Below are positions 25,477-37,986 of a stretch of 64,000 bases of DNA, piece after piece. Made by a program: the position numbers and the translations under genes. Every line of letters begins with the position of its first letter. The stretch's first letter is position 1. This stretch comes from Actinacidiphila acididurans. GTDB lineage: Bacteria; Actinomycetota; Actinomycetes; Streptomycetales; Streptomycetaceae. The stretch spans positions 62,001 to 126,000 of the forward strand of contig NZ_JADKYB010000003.1 in the NCBI RefSeq assembly GCF_016918855.1, in the 5' to 3' direction. The notes beneath the pieces are model-generated. The model made no database searches. It saw only the letters and a list, made by a program, of their open reading frames with translations, and was not told the DNA's origin.

Positions 25477-28158
25477 ATGCCCGAGCACATGCCCGACAGA
25501 TCGGCCGGGGCCGAGCCCGGCGTTCCCGCACCGCAGCGCCGTACCGTCCTGAAAGCCGCGCTCGCCGCCGCCGGGGTCACCGTGGGCGCCGCGGCTCCCG
25601 CCGCCGCCTCGGCCCAGCCCGCCGAGCCGACCGGGGCGGCCGCAAGCGCCGGCGCGTCCCAGGAAGCCGCCCACGAAGCCGCGCCGTCCTGGCAGTCCTA
25701 CGTCCAGGGTCCGTCCGGCCGCACCGTCCGGCCGACCGGGATCGTCCGCAGCAGCGGCGACGTCACCCGCGCCGATGCCCTGCTGCGGCCGGGCGGCGGC
25801 ACCACCGTGCTGAAGCGGCCCGAGCCCGCGGACCCGCCGCGCTGGCCGGAGGGCACCACGGCCGCCGCGTCCTCCTCGCACGCGCCGAACAACGGCAACG
25901 ACGGCCGCCCGCGCACCTACGACGCGTCCAACGCCATCGACGGCGACACCGACACGTTCTGGAACGACGACACCATCGCCGCCTATCCGGACACCCTCAC
26001 GATCACCACGGCCGCGCCCGTCACCCTGCCCGGCATCACGCTGCTGTCCAACCCCGACGGCTTCCCCACCGACTTCACCGTCGAGACCTGGGACGGCGCC
26101 GCCTGGAGCACCGCCGCCACCGTCACCGGCAACGACCGGGTCCGCCGTGCGGTGCCCTTCGCCGCGCCGGTGGCCACGACGCGGGTGCGGATCACCGTCA
26201 CCGCCGACCAGGACACCCCCAAGGGCGACTTCACCCGCGTCAACGAGGTCTACCCCGGTGTCCTCGCCGACGACGAGATACCGCGCGTGGTCGTGGACTT
26301 CGGCAAGGTCGTGGTCGGCTACCCGCACCTGCGCTTCGCCTCGGCCTCCGACAACAGCCCTGGAATCCGGCTGGCGTTCTCCGAGACGCTCCAATTCCTC
26401 ACCGACCGCAGCGACTTCACCCGCTCCGACCAGTCCGGCGTGCCCGCCCAGGGCACCGACCAGATCGCGGTGCCGGCCGGCGGCGCCGACTGGAAGGACG
26501 TCAAGGGCTACCAGAGCGGCAGCCAGGTCTACGCCGACGGCCTGCACGGCTTCCGCTACGTGCAGATCAGCCTGGACGCGCTGCCCGCCGACGCCCCCGC
26601 CGCCCAGCCGTTCGGCGAAGTCGCCGTCGACTCCGTGTGGTTGGAGTTCACCGGCTACGTCGGCACGCCCGACACCTACCGCGGCTGGTTCCTGAGCTCC
26701 GACGACGACCTGAACCGCTACTGGTACGGCGCCGCGTACACCAACGAGCTGGTCACCGACACCTTCAGACCCGACGACATCGACCCGCGCGGCGCCGACT
26801 CGCCCACTCTGGACGGCCGGCTGGTGCTGCACGACGGAGCCAAGCGCGACCGCGACCCGTACGTCGGCGACCTCGCCGTCTCCGCGCGCACCCTCTACCT
26901 CACGCACGACGACACCGCGCAGGCCGCCCGCAACGTGCTGGCCGACCTCGCGGAGCACCAGCGCGCCGACGGCTGGATCCCCCCGGCGTCGATCAACAAC
27001 TACACGCTCCCGCTCTTCGACTACCCGCTGTGGTGGGTCACCTGCAGTTGGGACTACGTGCTCTACACCGGCGACCGCGGCTACGCGACCCGCTACTACC
27101 CGCAGCTGGTGAAGGTCCTCGACGGCTGGTACCCCTCGGTCACCGACGCCGACGGCCTGCTCAGCAAGGGACTGAACAACACCGGCGGTTACGGCGACTA
27201 CGCCTTCCTCGGCCGCACCGGCCGCGTCACCTACTACAACGTGCTGTACGTGCAGGCGCTGCGCGACGCCGCCGCGCTCGCGGCATTCCTCGGCCACGCC
27301 GACGACGCGGCGCGGTGGACCACGCGGGCCGGCACGGTGGCCGACGCCGTCAACGCCCACCTGTGGGACGCCGACGCGGGCGCGTACCTGGACTCGGCGA
27401 CCGGCGCGGTCCGGCACGCGCAGGACGGCAACTCCCTGGCCGTCGTCGCGGGCGTCGCCGAGGCCGAACGGGCCGCCGCCGCGCTCGCCCACCTGGACGC
27501 CACGACCGTCCGTCCGTACGGCAACGCCTTCATGGACAACGACACGATCTTCGGCGGCGCCTCGCAGCGCGTCTACGCCTTCACCTCCTACCCCGAACTG
27601 CTCGCGCGGTTCGAGGCCGGCCGCGCCGACTCCGCGCTCGACCAGATCCGCCGCACCTACGGCTGGATGGACCGCAACGACCCGGGCACCACCCACTGGG
27701 AGGGCATCGGCCCGGACGGCTCCTTGTACGAGGGCGCGTACACGAGCATGGCCCACGGCTGGTCGACGGGCGTCCTGCCCGCGCTCACCAACGAGTTGCT
27801 CGGCGTGCTGCCGACCGCGCCCGGCTTCGCCTCCTGGTCGGTGCGCCCGCACCCCGGGTCAATCGCCTGGGCGCGCGGCCAGGTCCCCACCCCGCACGGC
27901 CCGTTGACCGCCCACTGGCAGCACCCGGCGGCAGGCGTGTTCACCCTCGCGGTCCGCGCGCCGCACGGCACCCGCGGCGAGGTCGCCGTACCCACCGACG
28001 GCCGCGCCGTCACCGTCACCGTCGACGGCCGCCGCGCCTGGTCCGGCGGCAGGCCGGCCGCGTACGGCGCGACGCTCCAGGACGGGGGCGGCCGGATCCT
28101 GCTGAACGGCCTCGGCCCCGGCGCCCACACCGTCACCGTCCGGCCCGAGGGGCGGTGA
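25477..28158 (+). CDS. Secreted alpha-L-rhamnosidase-like (GH78-type, six-hairpin) protein
   Basis: This is an 893-residue exported protein. A Tat signal (QRRTVLKAALAAAG ... AAAPAAASA) covers about 1-45. A discoidin-like sugar-binding module follows at about 120-260 (AIDGDTDTFWNDDT, YPDTLTI). The next domain carries RVVVDFGKVVVGYPHLRF and YVQISLDALP, as in the bacterial rhamnosidase B region. The alpha/alpha six-hairpin barrel starts near 415 (LNRYWYGAAYTNELVT) and ends with a beta domain. The family removes terminal alpha-L-rhamnose from plant or bacterial glycans. The ATG at 25477 has CAGGAG upstream; 25444 is an alternative without one. The second rhamnosidase gene starts 5 bp after its stop, so they form an operon. 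Its sugar-binding module resembles the C-terminal module of that neighbour. Confidence 0.78.
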   Translation: MPEHMPDRSAGAEPGVPAPQRRTVLKAALAAAGVTVGAAAPAAASAQPAEPTGAAASAGASQEAAHEAAPSWQSYVQGPSGRTVRPTGIVRSSGDVTRADALLRPGGGTTVLKRPEPADPPRWPEGTTAAASSSHAPNNGNDGRPRTYDASNAIDGDTDTFWNDDTIAAYPDTLTITTAAPVTLPGITLLSNPDGFPTDFTVETWDGAAWSTAATVTGNDRVRRAVPFAAPVATTRVRITVTADQDTPKGDFTRVNEVYPGVLADDEIPRVVVDFGKVVVGYPHLRFASASDNSPGIRLAFSETLQFLTDRSDFTRSDQSGVPAQGTDQIAVPAGGADWKDVKGYQSGSQVYADGLHGFRYVQISLDALPADAPAAQPFGEVAVDSVWLEFTGYVGTPDTYRGWFLSSDDDLNRYWYGAAYTNELVTDTFRPDDIDPRGADSPTLDGRLVLHDGAKRDRDPYVGDLAVSARTLYLTHDDTAQAARNVLADLAEHQRADGWIPPASINNYTLPLFDYPLWWVTCSWDYVLYTGDRGYATRYYPQLVKVLDGWYPSVTDADGLLSKGLNNTGGYGDYAFLGRTGRVTYYNVLYVQALRDAAALAAFLGHADDAARWTTRAGTVADAVNAHLWDADAGAYLDSATGAVRHAQDGNSLAVVAGVAEAERAAAALAHLDATTVRPYGNAFMDNDTIFGGASQRVYAFTSYPELLARFEAGRADSALDQIRRTYGWMDRNDPGTTHWEGIGPDGSLYEGAYTSMAHGWSTGVLPALTNELLGVLPTAPGFASWSVRPHPGSIAWARGQVPTPHGPLTAHWQHPAAGVFTLAVRAPHGTRGEVAVPTDGRAVTVTVDGRRAWSGGRPAAYGATLQDGGGRILLNGLGPGAHTVTVRPEGR

Positions 28159-28163
28159 GGGCG

Positions 28164-32153
<3,990 letters not shown>

Positions 32154-32190
32154 GGCCGGTTGCTCGGACCCGGGCCCGCTTCCGCCTCGA

Positions 32191-32231
32191 CCCCCGCACC
32201 CTCGAGCAGGACGACGTCGAGGGTGCGGGGG
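32191..32231 (+). terminator. Hairpin terminator after the rhamnosidase operon
   Basis: A perfect 15-bp inverted repeat (CCCCCGCACCCTCGA at 32191-32205, complement at 32217-32231, 11-nt loop) begins 38 bp after the GH78 stop codon. Confidence 0.8.
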
Positions 32232-32280
32232 CCCTGGCCGCCCCGATGAGCCGGAGAAATGGATCAACGACCGGGATCTA

Positions 32281-32297
32281 TGCGATGTGACATTGCA
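32281..32297. promoter_or_regulatory. GntR-type operator candidate before the hydroxyproline operon
   Basis: TGCGATGT-G-ACATTGCA is an inverted repeat with 7 of 8 matching pairs, 39 bp upstream of the first gene. The ATGT...ACAT core is usual for FCD-domain GntR regulators. The GntR gene inside the operon is the obvious candidate to bind it. Confidence 0.5.
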
Positions 32298-32336
32298 CTG
32301 TTAGCCTTTCGGCACCTTCACTCGAGGAGCCGTGGC

Positions 32337-33242
32337 ATGACCAACCCTGCGAAGCCCTGGCGCGGCGTCCACGTCGCCAGCGCCCTGCCGTTCAACGACG
32401 ATCTGTCCGTCGACTACGACGCCTTCGCCGAGCATGTGCGCTTCCTGGCGGCCGGCGGTTGCGACGGTGTGGTGCCCAACGGTTCGCTGGGCGAGTACCA
32501 GACGCTGACCGCGGAGGAGCGGGCGCGGGTGGTCGAGACGGCTGTTCAGGCAGCGCCGGACGGATTCGGCGTGATGCCCGGTGTGGCCGCGTACGGATCA
32601 CTGGAGGCGCGCCGCTGGGCCGAGCAGGCCGCCGCCGCCGGAGCCGGCTCGCTGCTGCTGCTGCCGCCCAACGCCTACCGCGCGGAGCGGGGAGCGGTCG
32701 TGGCGCACTACCGGGCGGTCGCCGAGGTGGGGTTGCCGGTCGTGGCGTACAACAACCCGATCGACACCAAGGTCGACCTCGTCCCCGAGCTTTTGGCCGA
32801 GCTCTTCGACGAGGGCCTGATCGTCGCCGTCAAGGAGTTCACCGGCGACGTCCGCAGGGCCTACCGGATCGCCGAGCTGGCCCCCGGCCTGGACATCCTT
32901 GTCGGCGCCGACGATGTGCTGCTCGAACTGGGCATGGCCGGCGCGGTCGGCTGGATCGCCGGCTACCCGAACATGATCCCGGAGAGCACCGTCGAGCTCT
33001 TCCGGCTGGCCACCTCCGGCGACCCCGCCGACCTCGCCAAGGCGCTGCCGGTGTACCGCGACCTGCACCCGCTGCTGCGCTGGGACTCCAGGACCGAGTT
33101 CGTACAGGCGATCAAGCTGTCGATGGACATCGCCGGCCTCGAGGGCGGTGCCTGCCGCCCGCCGCGCCTGTCGCTGTCGCCCGAGCAGACCGACCGGATC
33201 ACCGCCGAGACCGAGGCCGTACTCGCCAAGGGCTACAAGTGA
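32337..33242 (+). CDS. DHDPS-family lyase, probable pyrroline-4-hydroxy-2-carboxylate deaminase
   Basis: This 301-residue TIM-barrel protein belongs to the dihydrodipicolinate synthase/N-acetylneuraminate lyase family. The Schiff-base Lys is in LIVAVKEFTGDVRRAYRI (about 165) and the conserved Tyr in VVAYNNPIDTK (about 137). The substrate loop reads VVPNGSLGEYQTL where true DHDPS has GTTGE. Its partners are a hydroxyproline epimerase and a three-subunit dehydrogenase, so by context it should deaminate pyrroline-4-hydroxy-2-carboxylate to alpha-ketoglutarate semialdehyde. GAGGAG precedes the ATG at 32337. Its stop overlaps the next start by 4 nt (GTGA). It is the first gene of the operon. Confidence 0.82.
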   Translation: MTNPAKPWRGVHVASALPFNDDLSVDYDAFAEHVRFLAAGGCDGVVPNGSLGEYQTLTAEERARVVETAVQAAPDGFGVMPGVAAYGSLEARRWAEQAAAAGAGSLLLLPPNAYRAERGAVVAHYRAVAEVGLPVVAYNNPIDTKVDLVPELLAELFDEGLIVAVKEFTGDVRRAYRIAELAPGLDILVGADDVLLELGMAGAVGWIAGYPNMIPESTVELFRLATSGDPADLAKALPVYRDLHPLLRWDSRTEFVQAIKLSMDIAGLEGGACRPPRLSLSPEQTDRITAETEAVLAKGYK

Positions 33243-34240
33243 GGTCCCGGCGTACCTTCCATGCCGTCGACTCGCACACCGAGGGCATGCCGACCCGGGT
33301 GGTCGTCGGTGGCGTGGGCGTGATCCCCGGCGTGACCATGGCCGAGCGAAGGCTGTGGTTCATGGAGCACAGCGACGACGTCCGCACGCTTCTGATGTAC
33401 GAGCCGCGTGGCCACGGCGCGATGAGCGGGGCGATCCTGCAGCCGCCGACCCGCCCCGACGCCGACTACGGGGTGCTGTTCATCGAGGTGTCCGGCCTGC
33501 TGCCGATGTGCGGCCACGGCACGATCGGGGTGGCCACGGTCCTGGTGGAGACCGGCATGGTGCCGGTCACCGAGCCGGTGACCACGATCCGGCTCGACAC
33601 TCCCGCCGGACTCGTCGTCGCCTCCGTGTCGGTCGAGGACGGCGCCGCCACGTCCGTCACCATCGAGAACGTACCGTCCTTCGCGTACGCGCTGGACGCG
33701 AAGGTGGAGGTGCCCGGCTACGGCGAGGTGGGGTACGACCTGGCGTTCGGCGGCAACTTCTACGCCATCGTGGATCTCGCCGACCTGGGGCTCCCGTTCG
33801 ACCGGTCCAGGTCGGCCGATCTGCTCGCCGCCGGGCTGGCCGTGATGGACGCGGTGAACGGTACGGCCCGGCCGGTCCATCCCGAGCGCGACGACATCTC
33901 CGGCTGCCATCACGTCTACCTCAAGGCTCCCGGTTCCACCGCCGAACTGTCCCGGCACGCCATGGCCATCCACCCCGGGTGGTTCGACCGCTCCCCGTGC
34001 GGCACCGGCACCAGCGCCCGCATGGCCCAACTGCACGCCCGCGGTGAACTGGGCATCGGCAAGGACTTCGTGAACGAGTCCTTCATCGGTACCCGCTTCA
34101 CCGGACGCCTCCTCGGGGAGACCGCCGTCGGGCCGTATCCCGCGGTGCTGCCCTCGATCACCGGCCGGGCCTGGGTGACCGGCACCTCGCAGTTCCACCT
34201 CGACCCGACCGACCCGTTTCCCGCGGGATTCCTGCTGTGA
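33239..34240 (+). CDS. Proline racemase family, probable 4-hydroxyproline 2-epimerase
   Basis: This 333-residue enzyme has both catalytic cysteines of the two-base mechanism: LPMCGHGTIG (about residue 90) and RSPCGTGTSA (about 252). The N-terminal HAVDSHTEGMPTRVV is typical of the family. Keeping both cysteines separates it from trans-3-hydroxyproline dehydratases, which lack the second. By context it converts trans-4-hydroxy-L-proline to cis-4-hydroxy-D-proline for the dehydrogenase downstream. The GTG start at 33239 overlaps the stop of the lyase gene, and its own stop overlaps the GntR start, both by 4 nt, pointing to translational coupling. Confidence 0.87.
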   Translation: MRSRRTFHAVDSHTEGMPTRVVVGGVGVIPGVTMAERRLWFMEHSDDVRTLLMYEPRGHGAMSGAILQPPTRPDADYGVLFIEVSGLLPMCGHGTIGVATVLVETGMVPVTEPVTTIRLDTPAGLVVASVSVEDGAATSVTIENVPSFAYALDAKVEVPGYGEVGYDLAFGGNFYAIVDLADLGLPFDRSRSADLLAAGLAVMDAVNGTARPVHPERDDISGCHHVYLKAPGSTAELSRHAMAIHPGWFDRSPCGTGTSARMAQLHARGELGIGKDFVNESFIGTRFTGRLLGETAVGPYPAVLPSITGRAWVTGTSQFHLDPTDPFPAGFLL

Positions 34241-34935
34241 ACGCACTGTCCGTGAACGCACTGTCCACCCCGAACCTGCAGCATCTGGGCCAGCGGGAGA
34301 CGCTGCGCGACCGGGTGAGGGAGGCGTTGCGGGCCGCCATCATCTCCGGCGAGCTGGAGCCCGGCGTCGTCTACTCCGCGCCCACGCTCGGCGCGCGTTT
34401 CGGTGTCTCGCCCACGCCCGTCCGGGAGGCGATGCTGGACCTGGTCAAAGAGGGCCTGGTCGTCGCCCAGCCGAACAAGGGCTTCCGTATCACCGAGGTC
34501 TCCGAGCAGGACCTCGACAACCTGGCCGCGGTACGCCTGCTCATCGAGCCGCCGACCGTACGCACCTGCGTGCCGGTGATTCCCGAGGCGGACTTTCCGG
34601 CCCTGCGGGAACTGGCGCAGGCCATCGTCGACGCCGTCGAACGCGGTGACCTGGTCGGCTACATCAGGGCCGACCACGTCTTCCACCTGACCGTGCTGGG
34701 CTACAGCGACAACCGGCACCTGGTGGACGTCGTCTCCGACCTGCGCAACCAGACCCGGCTGCTGGGCCTGTCCCCGCTGCTGCACAGCGGCCGGCTGGGC
34801 CACTCGGCCGCCGAGCACCACGCCCTCATGGACCTGATCGAGGCCCGCGACGCGGCGGCCGCCGAGGAACTGATGCGCCGTCATATCGCCCACGTACGGG
34901 GGCTGTGGGCCGGCGGCACCGAGGACGCCCCGTGA
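34237..34935 (+). CDS. GntR family (FCD) regulator of the hydroxyproline operon
   Basis: This 232-residue protein has an N-terminal winged helix (RVREALRAAIISGELEPG, LGARFGVSPTPVREAMLDLVKEGLV) and a C-terminal all-helical FCD ligand domain with likely metal or ligand residues in DHVFHLTVLGY and EHHALMDLI. Its position inside the operon, coupled to both neighbours by 4-nt overlaps, implies autoregulation of the pathway, probably relieved by hydroxyproline or an intermediate. The start lies in a tandem duplication: GTGAACGCACTGTCC at 34237-34251 is repeated at 34252-34266, so the second GTG is an alternative start five residues later. Confidence 0.88.
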   Translation: MNALSVNALSTPNLQHLGQRETLRDRVREALRAAIISGELEPGVVYSAPTLGARFGVSPTPVREAMLDLVKEGLVVAQPNKGFRITEVSEQDLDNLAAVRLLIEPPTVRTCVPVIPEADFPALRELAQAIVDAVERGDLVGYIRADHVFHLTVLGYSDNRHLVDVVSDLRNQTRLLGLSPLLHSGRLGHSAAEHHALMDLIEARDAAAAEELMRRHIAHVRGLWAGGTEDAP

Positions 34936-36116
34936 CGGCGGGCCCGGCGGGCGCGGATCTGGTGGTCGTCGGGGCCGGCGTGGTGGGCGCGGCCTGCGCG
35001 TACTTCGCGTCGCTGGCCGGATTGCGGGTGATCGTCGTGGAACGCGGCGCGATCGCCTCGGGCACGTCCAGCGCGGGGGAGGGCAACCTGCTGGTCTCCG
35101 ACAAGGAGGCCGGCCCCGAACTCGACCTCGCGCTCTACTCGCAGCGGACCTGGCGCGAGGACCTGGCCGAGCACGCCGGCCGGTGGGAGTTCGAGGCCAA
35201 GGGCGGTCTGGTCGTCGCCGCGACCGAGGGGAGCCTTGCCTCGCTGCGGGACCTCAACGTCCAGCAGCGCGCCGCTGGTGTCGAGGTCCATGATGTCGGG
35301 CACGCCGAACTGCCCGACTACGAGCCGCACGTGTCACGGGACCTGCGCGGGGCCGCCTACTACCCGCAGGACGCGCAGGTGCAGCCGATGCTCGCGGTGG
35401 CCCATCTGCTGCGCCTGGCCCGGGACATGGGTGCGCGGGTGAGCACCCGTACCGAGGTCAGTGGCCTGCTGCGCAGTGGCGACCGCGTCACAGGCGTGCG
35501 CACCACCACGGGCGACATCCGCGCCGGCGCGGTCCTCAACGCGGCGGGCACCTGGGCGGGGGAGGTGGCGGACCTGGCCGGCGTGCCGGTCCCGGTCCGC
35601 CCCCGGCGGGGATTCGTCCTGGTCACCGAGCCCATGCCGCCCCGCACCATCCGGCACAAGGTGTACGCCGCCGAGTACGTGGGCGACGTGGCCAGCTCCG
35701 ACGCCGCCCTGCAGACCTCGCCCGTGGTCGAGGGCACGGACAGCGGCACCATCCTCATCGGCGCGTCGCGCGAGCGCGTCGGCTTCGACCGTACGGTGTC
35801 CGTTCCGGCCATCAGCACCCTCGCGGCCAAGGCCGTCGCGCTGTTCCCGATGCTGCGCCAGGTGCGCCTGATGCGTACGTACCACGGCTTTCGCCCCTAC
35901 TGCCCCGACCACCTCCCGGTGATCGGCCCCGACCCGCGCGCGCCCGGCCTGTGGCACGCCTGCGGCCACGAGGGCGCCGGCATCGGCCTGGCCGCCGGGA
36001 CCGGCAAGCTGATCGCCCAGGGCCTGGCGGGCAAGCGGCCGGACCTCGACCTGGCGCCGTTCGCCCCCGACCGTTTCTCCGACCCGCACCAGGGCGCCGA
36101 GGAGGTTTCCCCGTGA
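34932..36116 (+). CDS. FAD-dependent oxidoreductase, probable D-hydroxyproline dehydrogenase beta subunit
   Basis: This is a 394-residue D-amino acid oxidase-family flavoprotein. The FAD-binding motif VVVGAGVVGAACAYFASLAGL is at residues 10-30 and the closing motif HACGHEGAGIGLAAGTG is near 350. The gene order (FAD protein, small 2Fe-2S protein, larger FAD protein with Fe-S centre) is that of heteromeric D-hydroxyproline dehydrogenases and related opine oxidases. It should hold the catalytic site that oxidises cis-4-hydroxy-D-proline to the pyrroline. The GTG start at 34932 overlaps the GntR stop by 4 nt; its stop overlaps the next start in the same way. Confidence 0.85.
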   Translation: MTAGPAGADLVVVGAGVVGAACAYFASLAGLRVIVVERGAIASGTSSAGEGNLLVSDKEAGPELDLALYSQRTWREDLAEHAGRWEFEAKGGLVVAATEGSLASLRDLNVQQRAAGVEVHDVGHAELPDYEPHVSRDLRGAAYYPQDAQVQPMLAVAHLLRLARDMGARVSTRTEVSGLLRSGDRVTGVRTTTGDIRAGAVLNAAGTWAGEVADLAGVPVPVRPRRGFVLVTEPMPPRTIRHKVYAAEYVGDVASSDAALQTSPVVEGTDSGTILIGASRERVGFDRTVSVPAISTLAAKAVALFPMLRQVRLMRTYHGFRPYCPDHLPVIGPDPRAPGLWHACGHEGAGIGLAAGTGKLIAQGLAGKRPDLDLAPFAPDRFSDPHQGAEEVSP

Positions 36117-36427
36117 CGTACCGGATGACCTTCCGCGGCGCCGAGGTCCCCGCCGAGCCCGGTCAGAGCGTCGCCGCGGCCCTCGTCGCCGCCGGAATCC
36201 CCGACTGGCGTACCACCCGCAAGCAGGGGCGGCCGCGCGGGCTCTTCTGCGGGATCGGCGTCTGCTTCGACTGCCTCATCACCATCGACGGCGCGCGTGC
36301 CGAGCGCGCCTGCCTGGTCCCGGCGGCCGACGGCATGCGCCTGGGCGACGCCTTGGAATCCGGCGACGACGACCGTGACGGCGCAGGGACGCACGCGAAG
36401 GAGGACGGCGATGCCGCGGACGCATGA
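36113..36427 (+). CDS. (2Fe-2S)-binding protein, probable D-hydroxyproline dehydrogenase gamma subunit
   Basis: This is a 104-residue ferredoxin-like protein. The cysteine pattern is CGIGVCFDCLITIDG followed by ERACLVPA, giving four ligands of a plant-type 2Fe-2S cluster, as in the HcnA-like small subunits of D-hydroxyproline and opine dehydrogenases. It should relay electrons between the two FAD subunits. GAGGAGG precedes the GTG at 36113. The C-terminus is acidic and poorly conserved, and overlaps the next gene by 17 bp. Confidence 0.85.
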   Translation: MTYRMTFRGAEVPAEPGQSVAAALVAAGIPDWRTTRKQGRPRGLFCGIGVCFDCLITIDGARAERACLVPAADGMRLGDALESGDDDRDGAGTHAKEDGDAADA

Positions 36428-37922
36428 CGTGGCCGTGGTCGGCGCCGGTCCCGCCGGACTCGCCGCCGCCGTCGAGGCGGCCGACGCGGGGCTGGACGTA
36501 GCCCTCGTCGACGCCGCCGCACAGCCCGGCGGCCAGTTCTGGCGGCACTACGACGAGAACCGGGCCCGCCCGGAGGACCGCCACGGCCACCACGGCTGGC
36601 CGGCCTTCACCGCTTTGCGCGACCGCCTGTACGCCCTGCGCACCGCCGGGCGCATCCACTGTCTGCCCGGCCGCCAGGTGTGGCTCGCCACCCGTGACGA
36701 CGGCGGGACGTTCACCCTCCGGGTCACCCCCACCGTGCCGACCCCGGGGACAACCGGCGGCCGCGAACCCGTCGTGGCCCGCGCGCTGATCCTGTGCCCC
36801 GGAGGGTACGACCGCCAACTGCCCGTTCCCGGCTGGGATTTGCCCGGCGTCATGGCCGCCGGAGGAGTGCAGGCACTGCTCAAGGGACAGCGCACCCTCG
36901 CCGGCCGGCGCGCCGTCGTCGCCGGGACCGGGCCGTTCCTGCTTCCGGTCGCCACCGGGCTCGCCCGCGCCGGCGCACAGGTCGCGGCCGTCGTCGAGGC
37001 CAACGCCACGCTCGGCTGGCTGCGTGACCCGGTCGGCGCCGTGTCCGCCCCCGGCAAGGGAGTCGAGGCCGCGCAGTACGCCGCCACGCTGGCGCGCCAC
37101 CGCATCCCGTACCGTACGAGGACCGTCGTCCGCGCCGTCCTCGGCGACGGCCGGGTCGAGGCGGTACGAACGGTGAAGACGGACCGCGAGGGCCGGCCGG
37201 CCGGACCCGAACGGGAGATCGCCGCCGACCTGGTGGCCCTCGGCTGGGGCTTCACGCCCTCACTCGAACTCCCGCTCATGCTCGGCGCCACCACCCGGCA
37301 GGACATCGACGGCTCCCTGGTCGTGGCGGTCGACGAACTCCAGCGCAGCAGCATCGACGGTGTGTACGTCGCCGGTGAGGCCACCGGCGTGGGCGGCGCC
37401 GCCCTGTCCGTCAGCGAGGGCCGGCTCAGCGCCCTCGCCCTGGCCGTCTCGCTCGGCTCCCTGCCCGGCGGGGCCGCCGAGATCCGGCGCACCCAGGCCC
37501 GGATCCGGCGAGGACGACGGTTCGCCCACGCCATGCACCGCGCCTATCCGGTCCCGGCCGCCTGGCCGCAATGGCTCCTGGACTCCACCGTGGTGTGCCG
37601 TTGCGAAGAGGTCACCTACGGAGAGTTGCGGCACGCCGTGGACGACCTCGGCGCGACCGACGCGCGCACCCTGAAAATGCTGGCCAGGCCGGGTATGGGC
37701 TGGTGCCAGGGCCGGATCTGCGGCTACGCGACCGCAGGCATCGCCGCCTGCCCGAGCGGCCGCCGGCCCACCGCGGACGACCTGCGCCCACTCTCCGGCC
37801 GCACCCCCGCCGTCCCGGTTCCGCTCGGCGAACTGGCCGCCCTGGCCGAGGGCGGAGCGGCCGACCGGGCCGGCGGGGACTCCCGGACCGGCGAGGAAGC
37901 CGTGAACAGAGACGGCGAATGA
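36411..37922 (+). CDS. NAD(P)/FAD-dependent oxidoreductase, probable D-hydroxyproline dehydrogenase alpha subunit
   Basis: This is a 503-residue flavoprotein with a pyridine-nucleotide-disulfide oxidoreductase body: FAD motif VAVVGAGPAGLAAAVEAADAG at residues 6-27, a second nucleotide motif VVAGTGPFLLPVATGLA, and GVYVAGEATGVGG near 320. A C-terminal BFD-like 2Fe-2S domain follows, with VVCRCEEVTYGEL and PGMGWCQGRICG (four Cys). This is the layout of the alpha subunit (HcnB/OoxA-like), passing electrons onward to the membrane. GAAGGAGGA precedes the ATG. It closes the operon. The last pathway enzyme, alpha-ketoglutarate semialdehyde dehydrogenase, is not in the window. Confidence 0.87.
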   Translation: MPRTHDVAVVGAGPAGLAAAVEAADAGLDVALVDAAAQPGGQFWRHYDENRARPEDRHGHHGWPAFTALRDRLYALRTAGRIHCLPGRQVWLATRDDGGTFTLRVTPTVPTPGTTGGREPVVARALILCPGGYDRQLPVPGWDLPGVMAAGGVQALLKGQRTLAGRRAVVAGTGPFLLPVATGLARAGAQVAAVVEANATLGWLRDPVGAVSAPGKGVEAAQYAATLARHRIPYRTRTVVRAVLGDGRVEAVRTVKTDREGRPAGPEREIAADLVALGWGFTPSLELPLMLGATTRQDIDGSLVVAVDELQRSSIDGVYVAGEATGVGGAALSVSEGRLSALALAVSLGSLPGGAAEIRRTQARIRRGRRFAHAMHRAYPVPAAWPQWLLDSTVVCRCEEVTYGELRHAVDDLGATDARTLKMLARPGMGWCQGRICGYATAGIAACPSGRRPTADDLRPLSGRTPAVPVPLGELAALAEGGAADRAGGDSRTGEEAVNRDGE

Positions 37923-37986
37923 CGATTTACCAGCCACCGCCGGGCCGGCTCCAACAGAACACGTTTTGGCGTGGACGACTGGAGCA

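Noticed and set aside
25338..28160. Open frame running through the first rhamnosidase in another frame and continuous with the GH78 gene
   Set aside because: It is an Arg/Pro-rich shadow of high-GC coding DNA; the GH78 gene has its own signal peptide and ATG at 28164.
37923..37986. Terminator between the hydroxyproline operon and the convergent GntR gene
   Set aside because: No inverted repeat of useful length was found there.
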